DNA from: Rhizobium sp. CC-YZS058
GTDB taxonomy: Bacteria > Pseudomonadota > Alphaproteobacteria > Rhizobiales > Rhizobiaceae
Length of the DNA stretch: 64,000 nt
NCBI RefSeq assembly: GCF_034720595.1
Contig: NZ_JAYESJ010000003.1
Location: forward strand, 62,001-126,000
Direction of reading: 5' to 3'
In this document: piece after piece, positions 8,095 to 16,275 of the stretch
Layout of the letters: every line of letters starts with the position of its first letter
Numbering within the stretch: the first letter of the stretch is position 1
The notes under the pieces: generated by a model
Databases searched by the model: none
Seen by the model: the letters and a program-made list of their open reading frames with translations, nothing else
Told to the model about the DNA's origin: nothing
Translations under genes and position numbers: made by a program

Positions 8095-9081
8095 CTAGAA
8101 GTCGAACTGGTCGACATTGTCGGCGGTAAAGACGGCCGGAGGCCCGAGCAGCAGAACGCCGGTCTCGGCGTTGTAGGTCACCGGCTTGGCAAAGCCCGGA
8201 ACGCTGTTCTCCGCCTCGAAGGTCTTGCCGTCGATCAGCTGCTTGCCGGCCCAGACCGTGAGATAGCCGAGCTGAGCCGGATCCCACAGGACCGAAAACC
8301 CGAAGGAGCCGCTTTTGAGATAGGCGCGCGCCGTGTTCGGGCTGCAATAGCCGGTGCCGACGACGCTGCCGGTCTTGCCGGCGGTCTCGATCGCCTGCGC
8401 GACGCCCGGGCAGGTCGAGGAGGCGACGGCGATAATGCCCTTGATGTCCGGGTTGGCCGTCATGAGGTCACCGGCGATCTGGGCGGCGCGCTGGGCGGTG
8501 CCGCCGGCAAATTGCGGCTCGAGCAGGGTCAGCTTGGGATATCTCTCCTTCGCCTGCTTCTGCATGAAGCCGATCCAGGCATTGAGGTTGGAGGCGGTCG
8601 CCTCGCCGGAAACGATGCCGATCTTGGCGTCTTCGCCGACGCGCTTGACCAGCTCGTCGATGATCGTCGCTCCGAGTCCCTCATCGGTTGCCTGCGCGAC
8701 ATAAACGGCGCGGCCGCTGTCCGGCGCGTCGCTGTCGCTGGTGAAGAGCTTGGCACCCTTTGCCTTGGCAGCCTCGACGACGGGGGCGATCGCGGATGCA
8801 TCGAGCACGCTGACGGCAACGGCGTTGACGCCCTGGTCGATCAGGTTCTGGACGATCTGCAACTGATCGACTGGATTGGTATCGACCGGGCCGGAATAGA
8901 TGAACTCGACGCCGAGCTCGTCGGCCGCCTTCTTGCCGCCGGCTTCCATGGCGTTGAAATAGGGAATGCCGATCAGCTGCGGCACGAACGCCACCTTCGG
9001 CTTGTCCTGTGCGACAGCCGGGGCGGCGAGAGCGATGCCAAGAAGCGACAAGGCTAGGGTCTTCTTGAAAGACGTATGCAT
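8095..9081 (-). CDS. Periplasmic sugar-binding protein (RhaS/LsrB-like, CUT2)
   Basis: A secreted binding protein of 328 residues. Residues 1-24 form a Sec signal peptide (KKTLALSLLGIALAAPAVAQ, likely cut after AVAQ). The mature part begins KPKVAFVPQLIGIPYFNAM and shows the type I periplasmic-binding fold of the ribose/AI-2 group, including QLQIVQNLIDQGVNAVAVSVLD and a TSDSDAPDSGR segment. The general pattern resembles RhaS and LsrB more than RbsB. It delivers ligand to the two permeases encoded just downstream. A clear AGAGAGGTCC-type ribosome site lies upstream. The ligand could be a branched or deoxy sugar or a conjugate, and I cannot choose. Confidence 0.86.
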   Translation of the reverse strand: MHTSFKKTLALSLLGIALAAPAVAQDKPKVAFVPQLIGIPYFNAMEAGGKKAADELGVEFIYSGPVDTNPVDQLQIVQNLIDQGVNAVAVSVLDASAIAPVVEAAKAKGAKLFTSDSDAPDSGRAVYVAQATDEGLGATIIDELVKRVGEDAKIGIVSGEATASNLNAWIGFMQKQAKERYPKLTLLEPQFAGGTAQRAAQIAGDLMTANPDIKGIIAVASSTCPGVAQAIETAGKTGSVVGTGYCSPNTARAYLKSGSFGFSVLWDPAQLGYLTVWAGKQLIDGKTFEAENSVPGFAKPVTYNAETGVLLLGPPAVFTADNVDQFDF

Positions 9082-9114
9082 GGTAGGACCTCTCTGGAAC
9101 GGAAGTGACGCGCT

Positions 9115-9888
9115 TTATGAATTTTGGTTTTCAAGCGCTCGCACGTCGGGATGGGCGCCTGTGATGAGGGAGACGATCTCTTCGGGGTTGGTTTCGGCCT
9201 TGCGCCGCTCCGCCACCTTGCGGCCACGGCGGAAGACGACCATTCGGTCGGCCACCTCGAAGACATCGGCAATGTTGTGGCTGATCAGCACGACCGCGCA
9301 GCCGCGTTCGGCGAGCTTGCGGGTGAGCTGCAGCACCTTTCGGGTTTCCGCAACGGCGAGTGCTGCGGTCGGCTCGTCCATGATGATGAGCCTGGCGTTG
9401 AGATTGAGCGCCCGGCAGATCGCCACCGCCTGGCGCTGACCGCCGGAGAGACTGCCAACCGGCGCTTCCGGATCGGAGATATGGGCGTCGAGCTCCGTCA
9501 GGAGCCCGTCCACCCGTTCCCGCATGGCCTTGCGCTTGAGGAACGGGATGCCGAGCACGGATCGCTTTATCTCACGGCCAAGAAAAACGTTCTCGGCGAT
9601 CGAGAGGTTTTCCGACAGAGCCAGCTCCTGGAAGATCGTCGCGATGCCGGAGCCTGCCGCATCCTTTGGCGAGGCGAACTGGACGGATTGGCCGCCGACC
9701 AGCAACTCGCCATCGCTTTGCGGATGGGCGCCGGCCAGGATCTTGATGAAGGTCGACTTGCCGGCGCCGTTGTCGCCGAGGAGCGCGAGCACCTCGCCTT
9801 CGTGGATGTCGAGATCGACGCCCCGCAGGGCCGTCAGCGCGCCGAAGCGCTTGGTAATGCCCCGCGCGCGCAGGAATGGGAGGGTCAT
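9115..9888 (-). CDS. Sugar ABC transporter ATP-binding protein (single domain)
   Basis: An ATPase of 257 residues that powers the adjacent CUT2 transporter. Walker A is GDNGAGKST, the ABC signature is LSGGQRQ, Walker B is LIIMDEPTAALA, followed by the H-loop VLISHN. Unlike RbsA or RhaT, which carry two nucleotide-binding domains in tandem, this one has only one, so a homodimer is expected. The start at 9888 has AAGGATGA just upstream. It is encoded between the GATase-like gene and the binding protein, in the same operon. Confidence 0.88.
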   Translation of the reverse strand: MTLPFLRARGITKRFGALTALRGVDLDIHEGEVLALLGDNGAGKSTFIKILAGAHPQSDGELLVGGQSVQFASPKDAAGSGIATIFQELALSENLSIAENVFLGREIKRSVLGIPFLKRKAMRERVDGLLTELDAHISDPEAPVGSLSGGQRQAVAICRALNLNARLIIMDEPTAALAVAETRKVLQLTRKLAERGCAVVLISHNIADVFEVADRMVVFRRGRKVAERRKAETNPEEIVSLITGAHPDVRALENQNS

Positions 9889-9910
9889 GGGGTCATCCTT
9901 CGCGCGCTTG

Positions 9911-10684
9911 TCACTTGCCCTGGCTCGCCCAGCGCAGAATGTTCTTCCAGATCGTGGCGTAGCCCGGCCAGGCGACGAACTCGTTCGGCACCCAGTGCGG
10001 GCCGATATCCGAGGTCCAGGCCACGGTGCGGCCCTTGCCATATTCGCCGGTGACGAGCAGCGGATGGCCCCCCTCCTCCTCCGGCAAGGTCGCAAGAACC
10101 TCGACGCCGTCGGCCTCCTTCGCGACGACTTCGTTGGCACCGAGGAGAAGCGGCCAGTCGCCCTCGACACCGGCGAGGATCGGATGGGTCTTCGGGCCTG
10201 TCACCACGGCGCGGAAGCCATCCGGCACTTCCAGCCGGTCGTCATAGGAAAGGCAGGTCACGGGCAGTGCGTCTTCGACCGGCGTGCGGCGCCAGCGTGC
10301 CTTGCCGTCGATGCCCTGGAAGGAGAAATAGCCGCCCGCCATGACGAGGCCGCCGCCCGCCTTCGTCCAGTCGCGGATGAGCTTCAGGCGGTTCGGCACG
10401 GGCTTGCCATGCAGCCAGACGGCGGGCGGCAGGAGCAGCGAGTTGGCGCCGATATCGGAGAGCAGGATGACCTGGTATTCGGACAGTCCGTCCATCGTGA
10501 AGGGAAACTTCTCCACGCTGTCATGCGCGGTCATGTAGGTGATGTCGAACTCCTCACCCTGCAGCGCCGCGACCAGCGGCTCGGCCCCCAGGTGAAAGGT
10601 CACGCTGCCGAACTGGTCGAACCCCTTGTAGTGGGTGGCCGAGCTGACCCAGCTCTCTCCTACCAGCAATACCTTGGTCACCAT
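9911..10684 (-). CDS. GATase1-like (ThuA/DUF1355-type) protein
   Basis: A predicted soluble protein of 257 residues with the class I glutamine-amidotransferase-like fold (VTKVLLVGESWVSSATHYKG; YQVILLSDIGANSL; GGGLVMAGGYFSFQGIDG; GYGKGRTVAWTSDIGPHW in similar form). I see no nucleophilic cysteine at the expected elbow, so true amidotransferase activity is doubtful. Related ThuA-like proteins occur in sugar utilisation operons, where a role in sugar modification has been proposed. The start at 10684 is set by AAGGAG six bases upstream. It is the second gene of the operon after the kinase fusion. Confidence 0.65.
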   Translation of the reverse strand: MVTKVLLVGESWVSSATHYKGFDQFGSVTFHLGAEPLVAALQGEEFDITYMTAHDSVEKFPFTMDGLSEYQVILLSDIGANSLLLPPAVWLHGKPVPNRLKLIRDWTKAGGGLVMAGGYFSFQGIDGKARWRRTPVEDALPVTCLSYDDRLEVPDGFRAVVTGPKTHPILAGVEGDWPLLLGANEVVAKEADGVEVLATLPEEEGGHPLLVTGEYGKGRTVAWTSDIGPHWVPNEFVAWPGYATIWKNILRWASQGK

Positions 10685-10723
10685 GGGTGTCTCCTTCTCT
10701 GTCAATCACACTGTTTGGAACGC

Positions 10724-11902
10724 TTATCCGGCCTTGGCTTCGACGGCCGAAAGCAGGGCTTGAAGTTCTGCGGCCTTGGCGGTGCGCCCCTGCGCACCCT
10801 CCGCGGTCGTGGTCAGGCTGGCGCCGACGGCGGCATGACGCGCCGCTTCGGAAAGGGGCTGCCCGTGCAGCCACAGGCTGAGGAAGATCCCGGCAAAGGC
10901 ATCGCCGGCCCCGGTCGCATCGACGCGGCTGACCGGCAAAGCGGGCACCTCGATCGGCGGGCCGCCGCTTCTGCGGAAGACGACCGCGCCGAATTCGCCG
11001 AGTGTCAGCACGACATCGCCGCGCGGGCGCACCCTGGCGATGGTGCGGGCGGCTTCCTCGATCATGGAGGCGAGCGGCGTGCGGATCTCGTAGATCTCCC
11101 GCAGCGTCTCGTCATTGATGAAGGTCAGATCGACCTGGCCGATCAACCGCTCGAAGGCAGCCGGATTGCGCGAGCCCTCGGGCAGGCCTGCCGTGTGCAG
11201 ACTGACGCTCCACCCCGCCTCGTGAAAGCGCGGAATGGAAGGCATCATCCGCTCGTAGTGAAACCCTTCGATATGCAGGCAGGAGCGGACCGGACTGGGG
11301 GTGATGTCCATGTTCGCGGTCAGGTCGATCTCGCTGAGCTCGAACGTCTCGTGGATGATCGTGCGTCCACCATTGGCTTCGATGATGACCATCGCCCGCG
11401 GCAACCGGTTCTTGCCGGGCCGGCGGATCGGCAGAACATTGACATCTTGTGCCAGCAGTTCGGCCATGGCCCACTCGCTGTCGGCATCGTCGCCGACGGC
11501 GGTGGCGAGATCGACCTGCAGGCCGTAGGGCGCGCCGACCGCGGCAGCAGCCACGGCGAGGTTGGCGGCGGGACCGCCCAGCGCCTTGTCGATATGGCGT
11601 GCCGCGACCCGGTCGTCCCGGTGCGGAAGCACCTCGACGCGGCAGAGGTAGTCGACGCAGATGTGACCGACGACGAGCAGCCGGGGATTGCCCTCGGCCG
11701 CCTTGACCTTCCTTGCCGACATCATGGGCAGGGACCGCGCAAAGACGCTCGGCCGGTAGGCGAGCCGCTGGACCGCGGCTTGGATCTTCTCCGCCGTCTC
11801 CGCTTTGACAGGCACCGTGCCATTGAGGAAATTGGAGACGGTGCCGACCGAAACGCCGGCGGCCTCTGCAACATCCTTGATGGTCGGACGCTCTCTTCGC
11901 AT
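10724..11902 (-). CDS. LacI-type HTH fused to PfkB-family sugar kinase
   Basis: A protein of about 392 residues with two parts. Residues 7-52 are a LacI-family HTH and hinge start (TIKDVAEAAGVSVGTVSNFL, then RLAYRPSVFARSL). From about 73 the usual effector domain is replaced by a ribokinase-like PfkB domain: PRLLVVGHICVDYL, ALGGPAANLAVA at about 107-118, and VDATGAGDAFAGIF, with catalytic Asp at about 334. Both domains look intact. It could phosphorylate the imported sugar and also repress its own operon. The start at 11902 is preferred because GAGGA lies just upstream; ATG 11917 is in frame but has no ribosome site and overlaps the operator. It is the first of seven genes. Basis: motifs seen; dual function inferred. 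Confidence 0.85.
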   Translation of the reverse strand: MRRERPTIKDVAEAAGVSVGTVSNFLNGTVPVKAETAEKIQAAVQRLAYRPSVFARSLPMMSARKVKAAEGNPRLLVVGHICVDYLCRVEVLPHRDDRVAARHIDKALGGPAANLAVAAAAVGAPYGLQVDLATAVGDDADSEWAMAELLAQDVNVLPIRRPGKNRLPRAMVIIEANGGRTIIHETFELSEIDLTANMDITPSPVRSCLHIEGFHYERMMPSIPRFHEAGWSVSLHTAGLPEGSRNPAAFERLIGQVDLTFINDETLREIYEIRTPLASMIEEAARTIARVRPRGDVVLTLGEFGAVVFRRSGGPPIEVPALPVSRVDATGAGDAFAGIFLSLWLHGQPLSEAARHAAVGASLTTTAEGAQGRTAKAAELQALLSAVEAKAG

Positions 11903-11916
11903 CGCTTCCTCGGTCA

Positions 11917-11930
11917 TTGAAACGCTTCAA
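11917..11930. promoter_or_regulatory. LacI-type operator before the kinase-fusion operon
   Basis: TTGAAACGCTTCAA has symmetric TTGAA/TTCAA arms around a central CG, the form of operators bound by LacI-family HTH domains. It lies about 15 bases before the chosen start at 11902, where bound protein would block transcription of the whole operon. This suggests autoregulation by the HTH-kinase fusion. Confidence 0.7.
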
Positions 11931-11959
11931 AGCCTATGAAGGGATCGGGAGGTCGTCAA
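11931..11959 (-). promoter_or_regulatory. Possible sigma-70 promoter of the kinase-fusion operon
   Basis: Reading the minus strand, TTGACG (11959-11954) is followed after 17 bases by TAGGCT (11936-11931). The -35 box is good and the -10 box weak. Transcription would start inside or next to the operator at 11917-11930, which fits repression. Confidence 0.4.
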
Positions 11960-12113
11960 AAGAATTCTATTCTAAAGTAAACCATATCTCTGTGACGATC
12001 CTGCTAACGTCTGCTCGCAAGGGAAATATGAATCTTCAAAATGGCAGATTTGAAATTGGTTCAATTCACAGTGTCGCGTCGCGAAGGATTGCTCCGTCGA
12101 TCATAGGGAGGCT

Positions 12114-12142
12114 GCGATGCCGGCCCAGTCCGCCGGCATCGC
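12114..12142 (-). terminator. Stem-loop after the SDR gene, terminator-like
   Basis: GCGATGCCGGC and GCCGGCATCGC form an 11-bp perfect stem with a 7-base loop, 9 bases past the stop of the SDR gene on the minus strand. There is no strong T-tract after it, so termination is likely but not certain. Confidence 0.5.
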
Positions 12143-12151
12143 ATGCTGCAG

Positions 12152-12916
12152 TCAGGCCCCGACGGGGATCGGGTTCGCGACGATGCTGCGATTGAAGGCG
12201 TCCACGAAAGCGTGTTCGTTCGCACCCGGGTTGTCGCGCAGCGGTCGGATGGCATCGACGATGACCTCCGGGTCGTCGGTGGCGAGGGCCTTGAGCGTCT
12301 GCTCGAAGAAACCGGGGAGCGGCATGGCGCGGGGGTCGCCGCTCTTGTAGATCAGATCGGTATCCACCCATGGCGGCGCGATTTCCTGAACGCGCACCGC
12401 GGTGTCGCGCAGCTGAAAGCGCTGCGACAGAGCGAAGGAGTGAAGCGCTGCCTTGGTTGCCGAATAGATCGCATTGCTGGCGATCGGGACGAAGGCGAGG
12501 ACGCTCGTGGTGTAGAGCAGGGTCGCCGCGGGCCTGGTCTTCAAATGGTCGATCAGCGCCGAGGTGACACGGATCGGGCCGAGCAGGTTGGTGGCGATCA
12601 GCGCCTGCGCCACATCATCGTCGATCGGGCCGGAGACATCGTCGAACGGCATGAAGCCTGCGTTGTTGAAGACGACGTTCAAATCGGGATGGCGCGCGAT
12701 GAGCGTCTCAGCTGCTGCCTGGATGCTGTCGGGGTCGGACACATCGAGCAGGAGCGCTTCCATGCCCGGATTGGCGCGGGTCACCTCGTCGAGCAAGGCC
12801 TTGCGCCGGCCGGCGATGATGACGGTGTTGCCGAGGCGATGGAAGGCTTCCGCAAATGCGCGGCCGATCCCGCTCGTGCCGCCGGTGATGAAGATGGTGT
12901 TGCCAGTCAGTTTCAT
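12152..12916 (-). CDS. Short-chain dehydrogenase/reductase (DltE-like)
   Basis: A classical SDR of 254 residues. The cofactor site is TGGTSGIG (11-18), the NNAG motif is present, and the active site includes a serine in TTSVLAF and YSATK. It resembles the DltE/COG3967 group of predicted oxidoreductases. It follows another SDR gene on the same strand, 36 bases downstream of that stop, so the two are probably co-transcribed and controlled by the divergent AraC-type gene. Substrate is unknown. Confidence 0.82.
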   Translation of the reverse strand: MKLTGNTIFITGGTSGIGRAFAEAFHRLGNTVIIAGRRKALLDEVTRANPGMEALLLDVSDPDSIQAAAETLIARHPDLNVVFNNAGFMPFDDVSGPIDDDVAQALIATNLLGPIRVTSALIDHLKTRPAATLLYTTSVLAFVPIASNAIYSATKAALHSFALSQRFQLRDTAVRVQEIAPPWVDTDLIYKSGDPRAMPLPGFFEQTLKALATDDPEVIVDAIRPLRDNPGANEHAFVDAFNRSIVANPIPVGA

Positions 12917-12952
12917 GGGTTCGGCTTTCTTTCTGGAGAGGTTTTCGTTCGT

Positions 12953-13747
12953 TCAGGCGGCCGCGGTGAGGCGCGGGGCGGGACGGGTGGCGGAGAGTTG
13001 CGGGCCGAGGGCAAGCCGGGCCGCCTCGTACTCCGTCCAGAGCGCAATATCGCGGAGCGCAGGAATGGTGGTGGTTTCGCCCTGGTCGAGCCCGGCGAGT
13101 GCGGCATCGACCATGTCTTCGGCCGGCATGACGATCTCGCTCGGCAGATGGTCGACCGGCAGGCCGCCGAGCGCCCAGAAATCCGTGCGCGTCGCGCCGG
13201 GCAGCACGGCTTGGGCCCGGATGCCGCGCTCGCCGAGTTCATGGTTGAGCGAGGTCGTGAAGGCCTGAACGAAGGCCTTCGTGCCGCCATAGACACCGTT
13301 GAGCAGCTCCGGCGCGAGCGCCACGATCGAGGCGATGTTGATGATTGTGCCCCCACCTCGTGCCACGAAACCGGGCACGGCCGCATAGGTGAGGCGCATC
13401 AAAGCCGTCACGTTCAGGCGCACCATGGCCTCCATGCGATCGACATCGCTGTCGAGGAGCGTCGTGTGGGTGCCGATTCCGGCATTGTTGACCAGCGCCG
13501 TAATGCTGGCATCCTGGCGCAGCACCGTCTCCACGGCGTGGAGACCCTCGGCCTTGCCGAGATCCGCTGCAAGAACCTCGACCGTGCGTCCGGTTTCGTC
13601 GGCGATTGACGAAGCGAGCGCCTGAAGCTTGTCCCTGTTGCGGGCGACGAGGATCAGGTCGTAGCCGCGCTTGGCCAGGCGGTCGGCATAGATCGCGCCG
13701 ATGCCTGTGGAGGCGCCGGTGATGAGGGCAGTTCCCTTGGTGGTCAT
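12953..13747 (-). CDS. Short-chain dehydrogenase/reductase
   Basis: A classical SDR of 264 residues: TGASTGIG cofactor loop, NNAG, a serine in IASIVAL, and the YGGTK active-site pair. The open frame continues upstream to 13951, but the ATG at 13747 has AAGGA at good spacing and gives the normal SDR N-terminus (MTTKGTALITGA). It is the first gene of a two-SDR operon divergent from the AraC/GlxA-type regulator at 13872. The pair may reduce or oxidise related carbonyl compounds, but nothing in the sequence says which. Confidence 0.83.
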   Translation of the reverse strand: MTTKGTALITGASTGIGAIYADRLAKRGYDLILVARNRDKLQALASSIADETGRTVEVLAADLGKAEGLHAVETVLRQDASITALVNNAGIGTHTTLLDSDVDRMEAMVRLNVTALMRLTYAAVPGFVARGGGTIINIASIVALAPELLNGVYGGTKAFVQAFTTSLNHELGERGIRAQAVLPGATRTDFWALGGLPVDHLPSEIVMPAEDMVDAALAGLDQGETTTIPALRDIALWTEYEAARLALGPQLSATRPAPRLTAAA

Positions 13748-13827
13748 TGGTCCATTCCTTGCTTGTGGCGTCAGCGCCATCGCTTTCGACAAGGACGTTA
13801 TGGACCAAAGGCGCTTTGTCCGATATG

Positions 13828-13842
13828 ACGTATAAAATACGT
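13828..13842. promoter_or_regulatory. Palindrome in the SDR/AraC divergent promoter region
   Basis: ACGTATAAAATACGT is a palindrome with 6-base arms around AAA, lying between the divergent starts at 13747 and 13872. TATAAAAT inside it could serve as a -10 box, so a bound regulator would block it. TGTCC and GGACA flank it on either side at nearly equal distance. Confidence 0.5.
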
Positions 13843-13871
13843 TTTTAGGACATGAGCACAGGGAGTGGACG

Positions 13872-14813
13872 ATGCCGCAGGTGACGATGATGCTGACGCC
13901 CGGCTTCCAGTTCCTGGCGCTGGGCGTGCAGGCCGCCTTCGAGCTCGCCAATGTCCTGCAGGGCGAGCGCTATTACACTCTTTCGATTACTTCTGCGGAG
14001 GGCGGTGCCGTCCTGTCCTCGAGTGGATTTGCCGTGCCGACCACGCGGCTCGACGAGGCAGGTCCGATCGATACATTGCTGCTTCTCGCCGGCCTCGTTC
14101 CTCCGCCCCAGCAGGATGAGGAGATGCTTGCCATGGTGCGCGCGCGGGCGAAGGAGGCGCGCCGGGTCGCGGGGCTGTGCACCGGCGCGTTTCTGCTCGG
14201 GCAGATGGGACTTCTCGACGGACGGCGCGCCACGACTCACTGGTCCTATGCGCAGGAGATGCGCAAGGCTTTCCCGCAGGTGAAGGTGGAGGACGACCGC
14301 ATCTTCATCAATGAGGGGCCGGTCTGGACATCCGCCGGGCTGACCGCCGGTCTCGACCTTGCGGTCGCCTTGGTCGAAAAGGATCTTGGACGCGAGGTCG
14401 CCGGCGCGGTCGCCCGCCGCCTGGTCATGCATCACCGCCGCGCCGGTGGCCAGTCCCAGCATTCGGAGCTGCTGGCGCTTGCGCCCAGCAGCGACCGCAT
14501 CCAGAAGGCACTGCTCCATGCGAAGGCGCACCTGACCGATCCGCTGACCGTCGAGGACCTTGCCGGGGTTGCGGCGCTCTCTCCTCGCCAGTTCAGCCGG
14601 GCCTTCCACGCGGAAACCGGCCAGACGCCGGCCAAGGCGGTCGAGCAGATCCGCCTGGAGGCCGCCCGCCTGATGCTGGAGGATAGCCGGCTTTCCCTGG
14701 ACCAGATCGCGCGCAACAGCGGCTTCGTCGACCTCCGGCGCATGCGCGAGGCCTTCATGCGCCACTACGGTCAACCGCCGCAAACCATCCGCCGGCTTTC
14801 GCGCGCGGCCTGA
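13872..14813 (+). CDS. AraC-family regulator with DJ-1/GATase-like domain (GlxA type)
   Basis: A transcription factor of 313 residues. The N-terminal half (about 1-180) is a DJ-1/PfpI-like domain (MMLTPGFQFLALGVQAAFELAN; RVAGLCTGAFLLGQMGLLDGRRATTHW is the elbow region with its cysteine). The C-terminal part (about 205-310) has two AraC HTH motifs (LTVEDLAGVAALSPRQFSRAF; LSLDQIARNSGFVDLRRMREAF). GGGAG precedes the ATG at good distance. It is divergent from the two SDR genes, which are its likely targets. GlxA-type regulators often sense small metabolites, but the effector here is unknown. Confidence 0.86.
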   Translation: MPQVTMMLTPGFQFLALGVQAAFELANVLQGERYYTLSITSAEGGAVLSSSGFAVPTTRLDEAGPIDTLLLLAGLVPPPQQDEEMLAMVRARAKEARRVAGLCTGAFLLGQMGLLDGRRATTHWSYAQEMRKAFPQVKVEDDRIFINEGPVWTSAGLTAGLDLAVALVEKDLGREVAGAVARRLVMHHRRAGGQSQHSELLALAPSSDRIQKALLHAKAHLTDPLTVEDLAGVAALSPRQFSRAFHAETGQTPAKAVEQIRLEAARLMLEDSRLSLDQIARNSGFVDLRRMREAFMRHYGQPPQTIRRLSRAA

Positions 14814-14889
14814 GAGCAGGCGAGGCCCTGCCCCTTCCCTTCAGCGGAAACGGAGGGCGAGTTCGTCTGAAGCAGGTCGGCGCCGCGGG

Positions 14890-16182
14890 CTAGATGATGC
14901 CGCCGCTGCCGGCTTTCGAGGCGGGGCGCTCGGCTGCGACGCGGGCGCGGTAGCCGCTGGCGCGGTAGGCGGCGATCGGGTCGATTGCGCCGCCTGCCCG
15001 CCGTCGCGCCTCGGCGAGGATCGGCTCGACATCGGTGCGGTAGGCCCGCTTGAGCGTCTCGCTTGCCATCAGCGCATCGTTCTCCTCCTGGAAGCCGGTC
15101 AGCGCCGTGCGGTCGACCAGCATGGCCTGGGCGTAGGCGCGGCGGATCTCGTTGGCGCTCGCCATCAGGCTTTCGATCGGATCGGTTACATTGTGCGACT
15201 GGTCGATCATATGGGCCGGGTGGAAGCCCTCGACGCCGCGCGCCTCCGCATCGACAAGCTCGTTGAAGACCAGGAACAGGCGGTAAGGCTCGATCGCCCC
15301 GGCATCGAGGTCGTCATCGCCATACTTGCTGTCGTTGAAATGGAAGCCGCCGAGCTTGCCGAACTGGATCAGCCGGGCGACGATCATCTCGATATTGGTG
15401 TTGGGCGCATGGTGGCCGAGGTCGACGAGACATTTGGCCTTGGGGCCCAGCGTCTGGGCAATGAGATAGTTGCTGCCCCAGTCCTGCACCACCGTCGAAT
15501 AGAAGGCTGGCTCGTACATCTTGTGTTCCGAGAACAGCGTCCAGTCGTCCGGCAGGCCCTTGTAGATCTCGGCCATGGCCGCGAGATAGCGCTCGAAGGC
15601 GCGGGTGAAGTGGCTTTGGCCGGGGAAGTTGGAGCCGTCGCCGATCCACACGGTCAGGGCCTTGGAGCCGATCTTCTTTCCAAGCTCGATACAGGCGAGA
15701 TTGTGCTCGACCGCCTGGGCGCGCGTCGCCGCATTCGTGTGGCTGAGCGAGCCGAACTTGTAGGATTGCGCCTGGTCCGGTGCGTCCGAAAAGGTGTTGG
15801 AGTTCATGGCATCGAAGCCGAGGCCGAGGCTTTCGGCCTTGGCAATCAGATCCTCGGCCGGCGCCAGGTCCCAGGGGATATGGAGCGAGACAGTCGGCGT
15901 CGCCCGCGTCAGCTCGTGGATGACGGCGCAATCATCGAGCTTGTCGAAGATGCCGGGCGGCTCGCCCTTCCCCGGGAAGCGCGCGAAACGGGTGCCTCCG
16001 GTGCCGACCCCCCAGGAAGGCACGGCGACCGAGAAGGCCTGGACCTTGGCCGTCACCGCCTCGATATCCATCCCGCGCCGGTCGAGCGCCGCGCCGAGCG
16101 CCGCATAATCCTGCGCCTGCGCATCCTCGCGCTTTTCGTTGTTGCGGGCCACATGCTCCGCGCCGATCCGTGCCTGGCTCAT
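14890..16182 (-). CDS. rhaI: L-rhamnose isomerase
   Basis: A TIM-barrel isomerase of about 430 residues that converts L-rhamnose to L-rhamnulose in the cytoplasm. It matches the Pseudomonas stutzeri/Rhizobium RhaI type rather than E. coli RhaA. Metal and substrate residues are seen in the stretches TLFSEHKMYEPAFY, CLVDLGHHAPNTNIE and GGFHFNDSKYGDDD. GGAGG lies directly before ATG 16188, so the second ATG at 16182, six bases later, is the better start. It is the second gene after rhaD, in the same order as the R. leguminosarum rhaDI transcript. The next step, kinase RhaK, is in the divergent operon. Confidence 0.92.
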   Translation of the reverse strand: MSQARIGAEHVARNNEKREDAQAQDYAALGAALDRRGMDIEAVTAKVQAFSVAVPSWGVGTGGTRFARFPGKGEPPGIFDKLDDCAVIHELTRATPTVSLHIPWDLAPAEDLIAKAESLGLGFDAMNSNTFSDAPDQAQSYKFGSLSHTNAATRAQAVEHNLACIELGKKIGSKALTVWIGDGSNFPGQSHFTRAFERYLAAMAEIYKGLPDDWTLFSEHKMYEPAFYSTVVQDWGSNYLIAQTLGPKAKCLVDLGHHAPNTNIEMIVARLIQFGKLGGFHFNDSKYGDDDLDAGAIEPYRLFLVFNELVDAEARGVEGFHPAHMIDQSHNVTDPIESLMASANEIRRAYAQAMLVDRTALTGFQEENDALMASETLKRAYRTDVEPILAEARRRAGGAIDPIAAYRASGYRARVAAERPASKAGSGGII

Positions 16183-16275
16183 GGCCATCCTCCGCTTGCG
16201 ACACCCACGTCCCGCGCCGCCTCATCTGTTCACGACGGCCAGCGCGCTCCCACGCGCCAGCCCCTTTTGCGTCCC

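Noticed and set aside
7103..8347. Upstream extension of the permease frame at 6146
   Set aside because: It lies entirely over the second permease and the end of the binding-protein gene in another frame; the ATG at 7102 is the natural, overlapping start.
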